Source: Sarcocystis neurona
Lineage: Eukaryota > Apicomplexa > Conoidasida > Eucoccidiorida > Sarcocystidae
Length of the DNA stretch: 64,000 bases
Direction: 5' to 3'
Assembly: GCA_000727475.1 (NCBI GenBank)
Contig: KL647332.1
Span: forward strand, 1 to 64,000
A program made the translations under genes and the position numbers. The notes under the pieces were generated by a model. The model was not told the origin of the DNA and searched no databases. It was given only the letters and a program-made list of their open reading frames with translations. Shown here piece after piece: positions 1-12,857 of the stretch (positions are counted from its first letter, which is position 1; the number at the start of each line of letters is the position of its first letter).

Positions 1-1112
1 GCGACGTCGCAGAAGATTTATACCCGTCGGCATGTAGAAATGTCAGAAAAGCGTAAGCAGGAAGGTCTGCGAGAGATGCAAATTTCCAGCTTCGGAGTGC
101 AGACTCCGAGGACAAGAACAACTCCTGGGCTGAAAATTGGAGAGGCGGCGTGTGTTGAAATGCGCGGCGATAAGGGACGTCGCAGGGGTTAGTATTCTGC
201 CCTCACATGGGAATCAACGACCACGGAAGTATGAATTCATGAAAGAATAGAAGACGGACACGGAAGCGCGAAATCCATATCACGCCTCAGTTATGACGGT
301 AGAAAAGACAGGCACACCTTGAATGTACAACGCACACACCTTGAAGGTATATCAGGCTTTTCCTGTGCGTCGGAACTCGTAAAGCAGCACAGCGAGGCGC
401 ACTGGAATCGAGATGTCTCAGTGACAAGCAGGTATGTGTATATGCTGGCCTGAACCCTCACTGTTCCTGGAAACTGCTGCGCGACACGACATCTTGTGCA
501 TGGGGCGATGAGTTGCTTGTGTGTGCAGGGTGGAGCGGGCGGGAGAGAAAAAGAAGCAACTAGAAAAGGAGTCGGGAGGACTGACGTCGCGGTCACTGCT
601 GGTGGGACGTTTCTCAGCGAGCGGGAGTATCTGGGCATCCGGGCTTGACGTTGTTACGCATGTTCCGATCTCTAATGTGGCGATGAGCGCTGTAAGCGAG
701 GAACGAGCACAAAATTTTAGCGGGCCACCTATGACGTCGGTTTTGCCGCTGTCGTCTTGATTACGCATACAGTTGCGTGTGCGAGTGTGTCAGGAGAGAG
801 ACATACTAGTGTTGGGCATTGAAATGCGGAAGGAGGAAGCGCACTACTGGTAAATGAAGGCCGACGAATAGGGGGACTCGGAAGACCACGCTGATCCTTT
901 GTTTATTCATTGAGCCCCTTACAAGGGATGGTCGTGTGCAGAGGGTGGTCGAAGAAGGACACTGATAGTCTGGATGAATTTCAGGCGGGAGGAATGACGC
1001 ACAGACGACCATTTATGCTTTCAGTAGCATCAGCATTAAAAAGGAGACCAATGAACTGCGCTTGCCAGCGGTCAATCAATGCTGTTTCCAGTCTTCTTTG
1101 GCAGGCTCACCG

Positions 1113-1236
1113 TTGGCGATTCCTGTTCCCGTATCTGGGCGGAGGCCGCAAAATACAGTATCTCCAGGGATTAATTGGCGATTCCTATTCCTGCATCTGG
1201 GGAGAGGCAGCAAAATATAGTGTCTCCAGGGATTAA
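1113..1236 (+). repeat. 62-bp direct duplication, two copies
   Basis: Two adjacent copies start at 1113 and 1175. Both begin TTGGCGATTCCT and end CTCCAGGGATTAA, with a handful of substitutions between. The 62-base period is not a multiple of three, so it would shift any frame crossing it. Confidence 0.85.
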
Positions 1237-1420
1237 CGATGAGGGAAATATAGCGTCATGCCCCGAGAGTGTGACCTCCAATTGCAGACAGTACGCTATG
1301 TTGCAGGCGCAATTATGCATACATTCTATACCATTGCGGTACACAACAGTCCAAATAGCAGATAGCAGAAAGCCGTTCTACCGCACAAGCCCAGATGTGC
1401 CGTCCTTCGGATTGATATTC

Positions 1421-1528
1421 GCTGACGAGAAGACGCTACGTAGAGAGAGAAAGTATAGTGTAGACATGATACTCGCTCACGAGAAGACGTTCACGACGTA
1501 GGTTGAGAAAGTGTACTGTAATATGCTG
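1421..1528 (+). repeat. Imperfect direct duplication, offset about 54 bp
   Basis: The block beginning GCTGACGAGAAGACG at 1421 recurs at about 1475 as GCTCACGAGAAGACG. Each is followed by a related GAGAAAGT-type stretch. The copies have diverged and the ends are approximate. Confidence 0.6.
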
Positions 1529-2310
1529 AACAGAATGTGGAATAGAGACCAGCCTACACAAGTGTCGCTTACATGCGTGGGCGGACCACGGTCTCCGGCG
1601 TCCACAGGAATGGAGAACGTTTGAATCGCAATTACGTAGCTGGGTCGCAACCCGTGGAGCACCTGCGCGAGGCTTATTGCAAGCGAAGTGTCTCAATGGA
1701 AGGGACGTACGTACACATCCCACCCCGACGTGGGTTTTCGTGTGTTGCTGTGGACTACTACGCCGAGCGGCAAAATGCGGAGGAGATTGCGAGCTGCCAA
1801 CACGCAAAAGCTAGTGCCTAGGGGGTGGCAAACTGAGGCGATACAAAATGGGCTGCAAGGAGTGCCGTCAGCGTCCCGGTTCGGGGGGTGTACTGCAGCG
1901 AGCGCCACCAGGATGTCCTGAGTTTGGAGAAAGGGTAACGTAGACACAGTCGTCCTCATGGTTCACCTAAGGAGTAAGATCGGACGTCATTGAGGTAGGG
2001 GACTCGCTCTTGGAGGAGGAGACAGCCGTTTGTTCCGGCTGTGTAGGAAGGAGGGGATGCTGCGTGGGGAAGTCGGAAAAAGGGTAGAAGGCTTCATGCT
2101 TCGTGGGAGTTTCGTCATTATTGTGCTTGAGGGAGATACGTACGCAGGAGACGCTTTTTGCGCGTTCGGGGAAAGAGGAGTCCTGCGGGCCAAGATATCT
2201 GCAAGACGTGCACATAGTAACGACACTTAATTGCTTTTTTTCCGCAGAGCATCCCGTACTACCTCCCCGAGAGTAGCATTTCAGTATCTATCAGTGAACC
2301 GCTAGCAGGA

Positions 2311-2634
2311 ATGCTTTTGCGCTCCTTCCGGACACCTAGGCGCAGAGTAGCACTGCAGAAATGGCATGAACAAAGAGTATTCGCTGGATGCCTGCGACGG
2401 GCCACTGGCACTTCGCCACCTTGGCATAGTCTCTCGAATCTGCTGCAACTCGGAGCTTGTGTGGACATGTCAGTGATGATGCCGATTAGTGTTGAGGACA
2501 GGAACGCGGAAGAACCGCACATCATGGAGAGTGACAATTGGGGGCTGCCTCGAGGAGTATCAACGACACGTGTGGTCTCGTGTGGAAATTTAATTTTGAA
2601 TCGGTATGGTTATTGCACACTGGGTCCTCAGTAG
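2311..2634 (+). CDS. Hypothetical protein or exon, 107 aa
   Basis: An ATG-to-TAG frame of 107 codons. The second half (residues about 50-95) is rich in purine-first codons: by hand count about two thirds begin with A or G. It reads as an acidic stretch, MPISVEDRNAEEPHIMESDN. No domain is recognised and there is no signal peptide. A 92-codon minus frame (2259-2537) overlaps it and cannot be excluded. It could be one exon of a larger gene. Confidence 0.32.
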   Translation: MLLRSFRTPRRRVALQKWHEQRVFAGCLRRATGTSPPWHSLSNLLQLGACVDMSVMMPISVEDRNAEEPHIMESDNWGLPRGVSTTRVVSCGNLILNRYGYCTLGPQ

Positions 2635-3082
2635 GACAGGCGATCACGGAGGAACATTGAACTTTGGATAATATTGTGGCAGGAGGTAGAGACAAGAGGA
2701 CGATGGATCACGACCTCCCTGGTTTCTGAAATACTTGCAGAGTGCAGGACTGCGTGTGTCTTGCGTACGGTAAGTCGTTGCTGTTTTATTCGGCCACACG
2801 GAGACCTGCAGGGATTGCTTGAGGGTGGCAGAGGGGACAAGAAGCTCAAAGCTGAGCAAGTACGGTAGAGCCGGATACGGGATGCCTGCTGAGTCTGTTG
2901 TGTGTAACATAAAGTTCTTTGGCTACTTTTGACTCGGAAACATTGCAAATGCAGAAGAGTTTTTCACACAAGGATGCAATAGCATAACGTCAGTGAACGT
3001 GGTGTGAATCGGGACTGTAGAAAGTGCAACGAGGTTCACGTCAGAACGGCCAAATCTGGAGGCCACATACGAGAAAGAAAGT

Positions 3083-3105
3083 CCTCTTTAGTGTTACTAA
3101 AGAGG
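3083..3105. repeat. Small perfect inverted repeat
   Basis: CCTCTTTAG and CTAAAGAGG form a 9-bp stem around the 5-nt loop TGTTA. It has no T-run and no flanking gene to suggest a function. Confidence 0.6.
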
Positions 3106-3528
3106 CCCTATTCTCGAGCGCTCTCTCTACTATTTTGCGTACTTTTGTGTTGCCCTCTAAAGCTTACACCTGCACTCTATCAGCTTTCGCAGTTGGCCCC
3201 ACCGCACCGTACTCCTGTGTTTCCTCGATCTGTACGGAAAACACTACCGCATTGAGTGTAGATGTATGCTTTTCCGTCTCTTCCTCCCAATATTATCTTC
3301 GAGTAAGTGAGGTCGTATTGTTTTCGGTGTTCCACCGAAAGCTGCGAACGTGACAGCTCACATCGTTCGAACTCAACTAAACTAGCAGGGCTATTGTTCG
3401 TTCTTTCAGCACTAAAAATCCCTTCCAAAACGGGAGTGCAACGGCACGGGTCTGCTGCAGTGCTTCCTCGAGAACGCATGCCGTTGAGTGGCGCAGAAAA
3501 CCCAACGTAGCCTCACGCACCCGGCGAC

Positions 3529-3740
3529 AAGGTGCAACAACCCTACGTTGCAGGCACCTGCAATCCACGCTCGTGTCCTTGTTTACATGTATCCATACGC
3601 AATTTATAAACACACACTCGCGTGCAAGTTCTTCAAGGTGCAACAAGCCTAAGTTGTAGGCAGCTGCAATCCACGCCCGTTCCTTGCTAAGATGTATCCG
3701 TACGCATATTTACAAATGCATACACACAGGCAAGTTCTTC
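3529..3740 (+). repeat. 106-bp direct duplication, two copies
   Basis: Copies start at 3529 and 3635, each with AAGGTGCAACAA. They share GGCA(C/G)CTGCAATCCACGC, GATGTATCC- or CATGTATCC-type blocks and a closing CAAGTTCTTC. Divergence is moderate, with small indels. Confidence 0.8.
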
Positions 3741-6700
3741 CCCACTACAGATCTACATACTCATGCAGATGCGCTGCCTAAACAGGCTTCTTGGCTCTTT
3801 TATCACTGGTCGACTTTTTCTCCTCACGAGATCCTTACGTGTAAGATTGAGACTTCAGCTGTACGTTTGACGTCACAAAGACAGCCACTGCGAGACAGGT
3901 CCGTTGCTCAATCTGAAGCCCAATATTGCAAAGCGCAGGATTCCGTGGCTGCCGTTGTGCTCTACACCGTAAACGGTCAGCGTACAACACACGCACACTC
4001 CAGTTCTAATACGCGTGAGAGGCTCGCCGGGTAGTTATTGTGCCGTCCATAGTAAGAGAACCCCACGTGCCGTGGCAAACATGTGGCAGAACCACGGGGG
4101 ACGACGCCACCAGTATCCTTTTCAAACGCCATTGAACAGATGCGGTCTAACTTTGGTGTGCGCATTTGGTACCGGTTCTTTTCACCACGTTTGTCACTAC
4201 TGCGTATCGCCGCATCACAAACGTCAGCGCTCTCTGAGTGTTATATGGTGTGCGTCCTCCAGACGCCACAAAACTGCGAAGGCGCATCTAGATTGCAAAC
4301 TATGCGATGACATGGTTTCTCAAACTAAGCCCAGGCTCAGCGCTCTTGAGTCCCGTTGTGGCTTCCTGAGTGCTGCGGCAGCGCCACCTGCGGGGTAACC
4401 TGCAGCTGTAGCCGCATAGGTGTCTGTTTACGGCATTTTAATATGCACAGTCAGACTTATGCCCACATTGTCGGTTTTTAGTCACAATTCTCTCTCGCAC
4501 GCTACTGCGCTTCGACAGCGTCGGCTGCACTCTTGGTCCTGCGTCTATCCGTCCATTATCTTAACTCGGTTTTCGAAAGTGATGTATTGACAATTCCTGA
4601 AAAGTGCAACAGTACATGTTTTTGCACATTTTCCGGCGTCTCTGCAGAGTGAGACCTTCATATGTGCTTCTTACCAGTGCCTGGTCACCGCTGTGCAGAA
4701 CATCTTCCACCTGTTTCAGACTTTTGAGTACCCATGAGCTACGCTGCTTATATTCCGGCTGCACCTGGACGAACGACCGACCGTGTTCCTTAACATTCGA
4801 AAACTTATTCCGTTACGGAGGACAATCTGTTCTCTGGTTGTAGTCGTATTCGTTACAACCTAAGCACCCCATCTCCTCTCTTACAGTTTCCGTTATGCGC
4901 ATAGTGAACACTAGGCCCACTCTGTGCTATTCTTTCACACGTTCTTCATGCAGTAAGGGATATTCCGCCACAGAGTTTCGTCTCGGGACAAACGCAGTCT
5001 AGTATCAAAGCCATTTTTTTTGAACGACAGGCAAACACGTTGTAAAGCGGCAGCTAACAGCAGTTGGTTCGCAGCTATTTTAAAAAACGTCAGGTATGTT
5101 TTTGTCACAGTGGTATCGGCCAGTGTTGTCAGTTCTGTGAGAAAGACTCATATACGACAATCGAAGTGACGCCACACGAGTGGAGCCGTGCAGGCCATCA
5201 AACGCATTGTATCCATAATCCAGTTGCTGAACCCCGTCTTGATCCTGCAGGGGGCCAGCGGGAAAAGTCGTCAGGCCATGGATCCCGATTTAGTGCGAGG
5301 CAGGCGGCTGGAATTTTCGCTGTTTGCTCATGTTGTTCCATCCTCTGAACAATTCGACAAGATTACCCCACGCAGACAATCACCACCTGCAGGGCTTTAC
5401 GTTACTTGAAAGACGCCGCTCCATAATGGACTTCTGCATTGACACCTAGGTCGGATTTTGACAGTTGCAAACTGCGACACAACTGCTTGACATATGTTGT
5501 CACTGGCGCGACCCAGCCGCATCTAGAGGTCTCCGCTGTTGCTGCTGCTTCACTTCTTTCTTACTGGTTTTGCAAATGAAGAATCCACAAGACGCATCTT
5601 GTACATGAGAACGTTTAGGCGCATTAGTCACCGGAAAATGTTGAAACCCGTGCTGACGCAAATCCAATGATATTCGTTGGCCGGCCTGTCATGGCGTTAC
5701 CGGCTCGTTTCTAATGAGGATATGTATGGTTACGGGTTCACTGGGGGGAAAAAAGCATACGAAACAGCATTTCCTACTTTAGACGGGGACGAGCAGTCGT
5801 CATTATGCTATTGTTTGGCCGCTTCCTTTCTCCACGGCGCAGAATCGCAGAGACACCACAATGCTATCGTAGAAGCTGACAAGCGAATATCTCCTCGACG
5901 TATATGATTGTGCTTGTCAACCGCCATTAGCACCTTCGTACACAGACCTGAGCGTCTTGACCATCAGGCAGTGCAGTTGCGCATACCCACGAGAGTCATC
6001 CAAGGACACATGGTCGGGGTGTCAGCGTTTTACCCAAAAATCCTCCACAGTGCCGCGGCATCATTGTGGCGCTCAAGGACTAGTGAAACGATGCAGCTGC
6101 GTCCACAAGCTAGCGCGTAATTTGGTTGTTCAAACATCCCACCAACAATGGCGGGCGCAACAGCTATGCTACGTAAGACAGCTGCGCGCCCGTCCTTTCG
6201 CTGAAACAAATATAGCTTTGCGCAATACTGAAGCTCAACTCACGAGTATACGGGACCTTGTCTGAGCAAACAAGTTCTGCACGTCACAATACGAAGGTAG
6301 CGCGTGAGTGAAAGGAAGGCTGCCTCACTAGATTCAAGAGCTGTTTATCCTTTTGTTACTGTGGTGGGGCGCCGCTAACCTCCACGTGCAACATCGTCAG
6401 AGACAGAGAACGCTGTGCACAATCGTGTTCTAGGTATACCCGTACCTCTGCCGCCGTCAGTCGAGGAATGCTTTTAACATCTGGTTCTTTACTGCTGTCC
6501 ACAGGCGAGTTGCGGTAAACTACCGCCTCTGCATTTTAGCCGCCGAATATGTCGACCGGGTTGTGTACGCAGTCTTCATGTTCTGAAAACTACATTGGCA
6601 GCTTTGATCTCCGCAAGCTAGAGTCGTTTATGCAGTTCTGTTCTAGGAGCCCGTCTACACCTCAGAAAACGGTGCTGCATCTCGCCTTCCCGTTGCACAG

Positions 6701-8589
6701 CTACCAGGAGAGTTTTCTTCGTATCCACCACGTACACTACTTTCATAGATAGCCCCAGGTACATTGACACTTGGAAAGCTGTGCAATCTTCAGATGCAGT
6801 TCAATTCGCGTCCGAGTTCTGAAGACTGCACAGGCGCACACGGAACTCCTTCATGGATTCGTGCATCTCCTCATTAGTTTTCATACTGTTTCTTCAGATA
6901 GGGAGTCAATGTTTTGTGCTACTGCTGTGGAACGTGGCGTTGCTCCACACTGCGAAGGAACGAGGGTAAGCGGCAGCCTGCGACGCGTTACCGTACTGTC
7001 ACAATCCTTGTCCTCAGCCATCCTCTTACGACTTCCGCAGCACCTTCACATGATGAGGCAGTGGCAGCGGTCTGTAGTTCTTTTAGCGTTGATGCGCGTC
7101 GATGCAATCTAATGAGTGTCCTTGACACCCACTTTCCACTGTGGGCAAGCCCGTGGCGGTCTTTCGCCCTCTACCGGAGAATGAGGAAACACGATGTTAT
7201 TCTACTCGGCAGTGCTCGCCTACCGTTTCATTTGGTGTGCAAGTCGTTCTCATTTGTTCAACAGCACGTCAGCTATAGAGAACCAGATCACAAGATCTTA
7301 AGCTGAACACATATTCGACTTCGAAAGGGTATACCTAAAAGTAAGCAAAGGCACTATTTTTGCAGAAGGATCCGATTTACAGTTCTTTAGAAGGGGACTC
7401 CGCAGCTCCGGAGCAGTAACGACGAGCAAAACGTTGGTTTACTCGAAGACAGAAACATCTACTGCTCTCGTTGATGCACAGGATGACGTCTTGTGGCTTT
7501 AAAAGCTGACGACAATGTCGCGGTGTAACACTTCGCAGTCACCACTCGCTGTAGTGCCACAAAGGACGAATCTGTCACTGGTATCTACGTCCTCTAGTGC
7601 CGTTGCTGACCCCGGCCGCCAGCCATGCTGAGGCAACTACTATTCTCACTCGTGTTTTCTCCTCCATATACGTCAACATTCAAAAACGAAATGCTGCACA
7701 AAAGTTTTGCAGTCACACTGGTTCTGCCACCGTTCGTCCTTTCAAATTTGCTCCGGTGAGCCGTCTTGTCCTGAGGAACTGAACGTCCGTTGAACGGCTG
7801 CAGCGCAAAAGCCGCCTTTCTTCTTCGTCAGCCACGATGTATATGCGCCACTCTGTGGCATTGTTCAGGCCTTTAATTCCATAGAACGTGGAAACTGGAC
7901 GGAATCACGGAAGAGTTCAAAACAGAGGAGGCAATTCTCGTTTTGGACAACTACACATGGGAGTTTCATGTAAAGTTGGTGATTGCGCGCTTGCACACGT
8001 GATGAGGTCGGCAGTTCTTCCACACTGTGAAAACTACCGAGGCACCTGTGAACTCAGCAACACAGGGCTGGGGTCTTCAGTATCTTTGCGGTACGTTTTG
8101 GATAGTAAAGGGCGGAACTGCGGTCGACGTGAGGATGGGGCAGGAGTGGACAACATGTGTCATACAGGAAAACCGCAGTTGACGTCTTTTGTTCCCCGCA
8201 ATTCTCGAAGAAAAAAGACGTGGAGGCACCCGTTATAGGGGCAGTCACCGTACCACGCACGGTGAGTCTGGCTTTCCCAGCTTGAATCACACCTGTCTAG
8301 GATCGACGGAACACACAGATTATCACTGACTTCAGGAAACTCAGCTTGGTTCTCCTTCCGCGGCCCGGGAACTTTTTCCACGATGAAGTTGAACTAGACG
8401 CATATAGGCCTCCCCGCACAGAAACAGCTAAAGGGTGCCGTCAACAAACCAGATCACAAGTCTACAGAAGTGAGAAGACGTAATCCGGCCCTTTCACCAA
8501 CAGGTGCGCCGGTTCTGTTAAAAAAGACGCGCATTTGTTCTGGAAGTTTCTCGTAACCGCTTCGAAACTTGTGACTGGATGCGAGTAGA

Positions 8590-8840
8590 AGAAGACAAGC
8601 CAACAGCGCCAAAACACGCTGCGCTGGACGCACGCTGCATATTTCTTCACTGTGTGGACCGCGCCTTGTAACCGCAAGATCGCAGGGGCGGAGGGAAATC
8701 CGTATTTTCTTCTGTTGTCAGAAACGTATGACGCAGCAATCATGCAGGAAAATATTTGGAGTGCGACAGAGTCCTTGAGAGGGGTCAACGTGGCACCGAC
8801 AACGGGAGTCAATATGAACCAAGAGGGTTTCCCAATGTAG
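8590..8840 (+). CDS. Hypothetical exon, about 83 codons
   Basis: Open from the codon after an in-frame TAG (8587-8589) to a TAG after ...NQEGFPM. No ATG lies near the left end, so it would be an internal or terminal exon. The stretch NPYFLLLSETYDAAIMQE and the following residues are dominated by A, G, D, E, N, T, V and M codons, as expected for coding DNA. A 146-codon minus frame (8462-8902) lies across it. Strand is therefore uncertain and no family is recognised. Confidence 0.35.
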
Positions 8841-9777
8841 TCCGCATGTGCGTCCGCTGGTTCCACCTTGCGTTGCGTGTCGACACAATGAGGTGAGGGC
8901 ATCTAGGTTACTGCTAGTATCTACAAGACACTGAAGTAAATCACCTCTCCTCGGAAAACCGAATGCAAATCAAGCAAGCGTAGACAGAAATGCAGCGCCC
9001 CCGGGTAGGGGGTTGCAGCCCAGGTCGGCAATCTTTGCTTCAGTTTCTTATATCGGTAGGTATTTTTACATCACATCTTGTACTCGTCTTCCAATATGTG
9101 TCTGTTAGAGAAGCCTCTTCCCGATTGGACAGGTACCTGCTTGGACCTCTCTTAGTGTTGCTGATGCGATCCATTGTTTGTATTCACTCTTGAACATAAT
9201 AAAGGAGGAGATTCCTCATCTTGCTCTCTCGCACCTGAGCTCGGCCACGGAAAAGGCGCGTCCGGAAAACATACCATCTAAACACTCCCGCAAAGACGAA
9301 GTGCAAAAACTTTTTGTGACTATTACTGTCCACGGGTACAATGCCTGTAGAGTACGTTGTTTAAGGAGAAACACCACTGATCAGGCAGTCCGGCGACTTG
9401 AACAACAGGAAAACTACATTTGCACTTGCAAGCACCTTACACGTCCACCTACACATGTCGCAGGCTAACAATCACGTAGAGAAGCCAGCGTGTGACCGGC
9501 CCCTGACTGCCACCCAGCTTAGCGGCACGATGCCCTCTCCACGAGACAGAGGTAATTTGATTTTGAGACCCTTGGACCCTGCACTAAAACTTCTGCTCTA
9601 CAAGGTGCCTCGCAGTTGGCAACCGTGGACGCATACGCGGCCACTTATATCAATCAGATTAGGTTGCGAGTCTTCGAGGTGCCACCAGGGTTACTCGCCT
9701 CTTGAAAAAATCTCGGTGTCATTGCGTGACCCTCAGGGTATCACTCACCATCCAATGTAGCACAGCAGATGCAGGAG
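8841..9777. other. Stretch without a supported gene
   Basis: Only overlapping frames of up to 120 codons (9398-9760 plus). No repeat, motif or splice signal stands out. Confidence 0.45.
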
Positions 9778-10504
9778 TCAGTGTTTAAGGAAACAGGCGT
9801 TCTGTTCCTGCAGCAAAGGCACCATGGAAGATCCGGGAACAGAAATCTTCGTCCCCCTGCTATCGAGTACTTTTTCAAAGGGCGAAGTTCTGCCCTTGCC
9901 CTTGTCGCCTACGACAACGAACGGCCTGCTACTGTGTCGGTTGCAGATTCGGAGGGCTGAGGAATCTTCCAAAACAGCGACACGTCCTATCGCACCACGA
10001 CAAAGTGTCGACGTAGAGAAAGAAAGGCTCCGAGCTGAGACATTTCCGTTCGCAACCCAGTCGTCGACTCTGTGGAATTCACGTGATCTCTTCCATGCTT
10101 GGACTATTTCAGCGCGAAACATTTTTTTGATGAATAACAAGGCAGGACATAATCTAGGACGATTGTACAACGTGGTCGTACAACAATCCTTGCTGTTGTT
10201 CTTCCCCGAGTGGAAGGCTGCACAGGTCTCCGATTCGTCACCGCTGGAGACTCAAATTGATGTTACCGTCCACAGGAACAAGTTCAGGCTTCAAAAAGAC
10301 AAGCCATCGAAAAAGGCGATCCTGTACTTTCCTCACTGCCTTCGTGAACGGCAAGAAGCTCACCAGGGTATATCGCAGCACGCTTCAAGCTGGCGGTCTC
10401 ATGGTTGCACCCGATTCTACGGCGGAATGCTGCAAAAGAATATTAGCGGCCACAGGAAAACTCTGGTGCTTTGTGCACACCGGACGACAAAAGGTTCGCA
10501 CTAG
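9778..10504. CDS. Long open region on both strands; possible ABC-ATPase relic
   Basis: The plus strand is open for 226 codons (9824-10504), one of the two longest ATG-started frames of the left half. The minus strand is open for 130 codons (9778-10170). In the minus frame, VVVGDKGKGRTS is loosely like a Walker A loop, and a VLED-type stretch lies upstream, as in ABC nucleotide-binding domains. The catalytic Lys position reads Arg and the spacing is off, so this would be at best a decayed relic. I cannot tell which strand, if either, is coding. Confidence 0.3.
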
Positions 10505-12857
10505 AGAAGAACTCTAATAATGTGACGAAGCACGCACGTGTGCGTTCAGCTGGTTTTTTACGGATGGAGCCACCTACTTGTAGCTGAGATTCCGTCAGGT
10601 TGAAAGACCTTCTGCTAGGGCAGCGCAATCATGTACTGGTTCTAGCATGTTCAGAATTCCAGGATGCTCAAGAAGGGAGAAGACTACCAAGCTCAGTTGG
10701 ACTGCAGAGGAGTTGAGGAAAGAAAAGCAGTGGCTTCCCAGAGTTTCCTCTCTGTCCTCAACATATATTAGTTGCGATCGATATACCACAGCTTCGCGCA
10801 CTTTCAACACTAGTTCAAATTCGTACACCAGTTGACTTCAACTTGTTCGGCCTAAACGGAATGTCTTACAAAGAGACTGACGCCACACGCTGTACCTCTG
10901 GATCCATACGCCATTATTCATCTAGGAGCGGCAAGAACACGGACAGCGACAACTGGTAGAATTCGCTGTACATTTCATCATTCTCACGAGACGTGTTTCA
11001 GTGAGTACATATTACACAGCGCTTCTGCCATGTTCTGTATTCCCCGAAGCGCTTGACCTAACCAATCACTCTCGCAGCATTTGCACTATTACAATTTTGC
11101 AACAACATCAGTGGGGTGTGTTCCATACCTGCAGGTCGCCTCTGTAGAGTCAATGGCGAATGGTTCTTCGTTCTAGTGGTTGTATTACGCGCAAGTTTGA
11201 AAGGGGTCTGCAGAGAGCTGCAGGCTGCGGAGACGCGAAGGTGACCTCATGCCTGTTCTGTTCTACATAATAGAGCTACGGTTTCGCTGAAATATCTCTA
11301 TGCGTTGCAGATAAGTGGAAAATTTTAGTGCCGCAGCACTGCGAGACGGTCATTGGGCTGTGTCAGTATCTGCCCTCAGGTTGCTACACACCTACAGTAG
11401 ACCCCTTGTACAGTCTTGGGTAATCCAGGTAGCCTCTTGCAGTCCTGCACTGATATTAAACCATGGACTGTTGTTTCAGTGCGTCATCGAGCGGCTGCAA
11501 AGGGAGAGCTGAAAAACAGCAACGTTTGGCTTAAGTGATCGCCCAGAGGAAGAGCCAGCAAACCAACAGCGTTGTCTCTAAGGTTTCAACCTTTAAGAAA
11601 TCGCATCCGCCTAGTTCCGCACAATTTCCTTCACTCTTTCTTCGCAAGTGACCCGATCACTTGCTATACACTCCGGGCACTTTACGTTTTAAACGAAGCA
11701 GCACTCGCGCATTACCGGCCAGCGTGCTGAGGGGCCGCGTCAACCAAACAAGAAGGAGGCACGGTGCAGATCCAGGGGTTGTTCGTCCTTAATTTTCCCC
11801 CAATATGTAACATCGTAAGGTCTAAAAAATGTGGCCGATTCAGTCAGTTTTGCTTCCCAAATATCGCCTTTGTCGAGCACTTCTTCTTACCAGAATAGTG
11901 GATAAAGTCGTTTTTAGACGGAATGCACCACATTCCCGGACTTCGTAGCACTGAATCCGCAACGCGCGAACGCGCTTTTACTGAAGGGTCCTTCTTCTGA
12001 CCTTCCTTGTCAAATACTGTTTACCACATCATCAGGCGGCCAATATATACTCCAAGATGGCTCAAAAAGTTTTCCCTACCAAGCTTCCTGCCATTCATGT
12101 GGAGATACATGTTGTGGCTTTCCGTAGCCATTAGGCTGCATTCCCCTGTGTGGGCTACTTGCATCTGGGTGTAGCTAAAAAAAAAAAAAAACAAGTGAAA
12201 ATAATTCCGCTTGAGAAGTCCGAATCGAGTTCGTCGCCGGAGAGCTATCTTTGGGGCGGAGGAACGAACCAAGGATCTAGATGCAAAAGACAGGAAATGC
12301 TTTTGAATAAAGCAACAGTGAAGTTTATTATGCCCGTGTTCAGTGCTCTATGGTGGGAATTAGAGGCGAGTTGATAGAGCATACTTCAAGTTTATGTCTT
12401 GTCCGTCATACTGCGCTGACAGAGGCGCTTTTCTGCAAAAGATTCCTTGACCCAGATTGCCTGAACACGTGTCGTTCTCTAATAGGTGGCACGAGGGTTC
12501 AGCGAGGGCTGCCACTTCGATGGGTCACGCCTCCAGTGTATCCTATAACGCACGTGAGTCGTTCTGCGTCGGGCTCTGCTGGCACGGTTTTTCCTCTCTC
12601 CAGCGTAACCCTTCTTATACTTCACACTCGCCAAAATTATTCCATGTGTGCAAAACGACTTTGACAGCTTTGTGAAGTGATTCGCATTTGTCAACATAGC
12701 AGCAAAGCATTAAGATCATGCTGCTTTTCGGTTGGAGTGCTTTCCTGTGTTTCCCGACTACGTATGTTGCAGGGAATCAACAAAGACCAGACAACGCGGT
12801 CGACAAGAAGTGCCGAGCGGAGTGCACCCTGCCAGCGGTGACGCTCTAGTATAGTAG
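10505..12857. other. Stretch without a supported gene
   Basis: Short frames only. A 15-base A run lies at 12177-12191 and nothing around it looks like a mobile element. No target-site duplication was seen beside the A run. Confidence 0.5.
12177..12191 (+). repeat. Poly(A) tract, 15 bases
   Basis: Fifteen consecutive A. It is isolated; the only comparable run in the left half is the T run near 35470. Confidence 0.9.

Larger units (their letters stand above)
1..2310. other. Left-edge stretch without a supported gene
   Basis: Both strands hold open frames of 80-120 codons, for example 418-768 on the minus strand and 521-760 on the plus strand, which lie over each other. Neither has a recognisable motif, clear splice signals or a second copy to compare with. 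The only firm structures are two short direct duplications, listed separately. Exons of an intron-rich gene could be hidden here, but I cannot choose a frame or strand. Confidence 0.5.
2635..8589. other. Stretch without a supported gene
   Basis: About 6 kb with only short, mutually overlapping frames (up to 130 codons, for example 4015-4398 and 6914-7306 on the plus strand). Simple repeats, long runs and recognisable motifs are absent. The structures seen are a small inverted repeat (3083-3105) and a 106-bp duplication (3529-3740). Confidence 0.5.

Noticed and set aside
3083..3105. Inverted repeat as a transcription terminator.
   Set aside because: No T run, no upstream gene, and the genome appears eukaryotic.
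12177..12191. Poly(A) tract as the tail of a retroposed element.
   Set aside because: No target-site duplication and no recognisable element sequence upstream.
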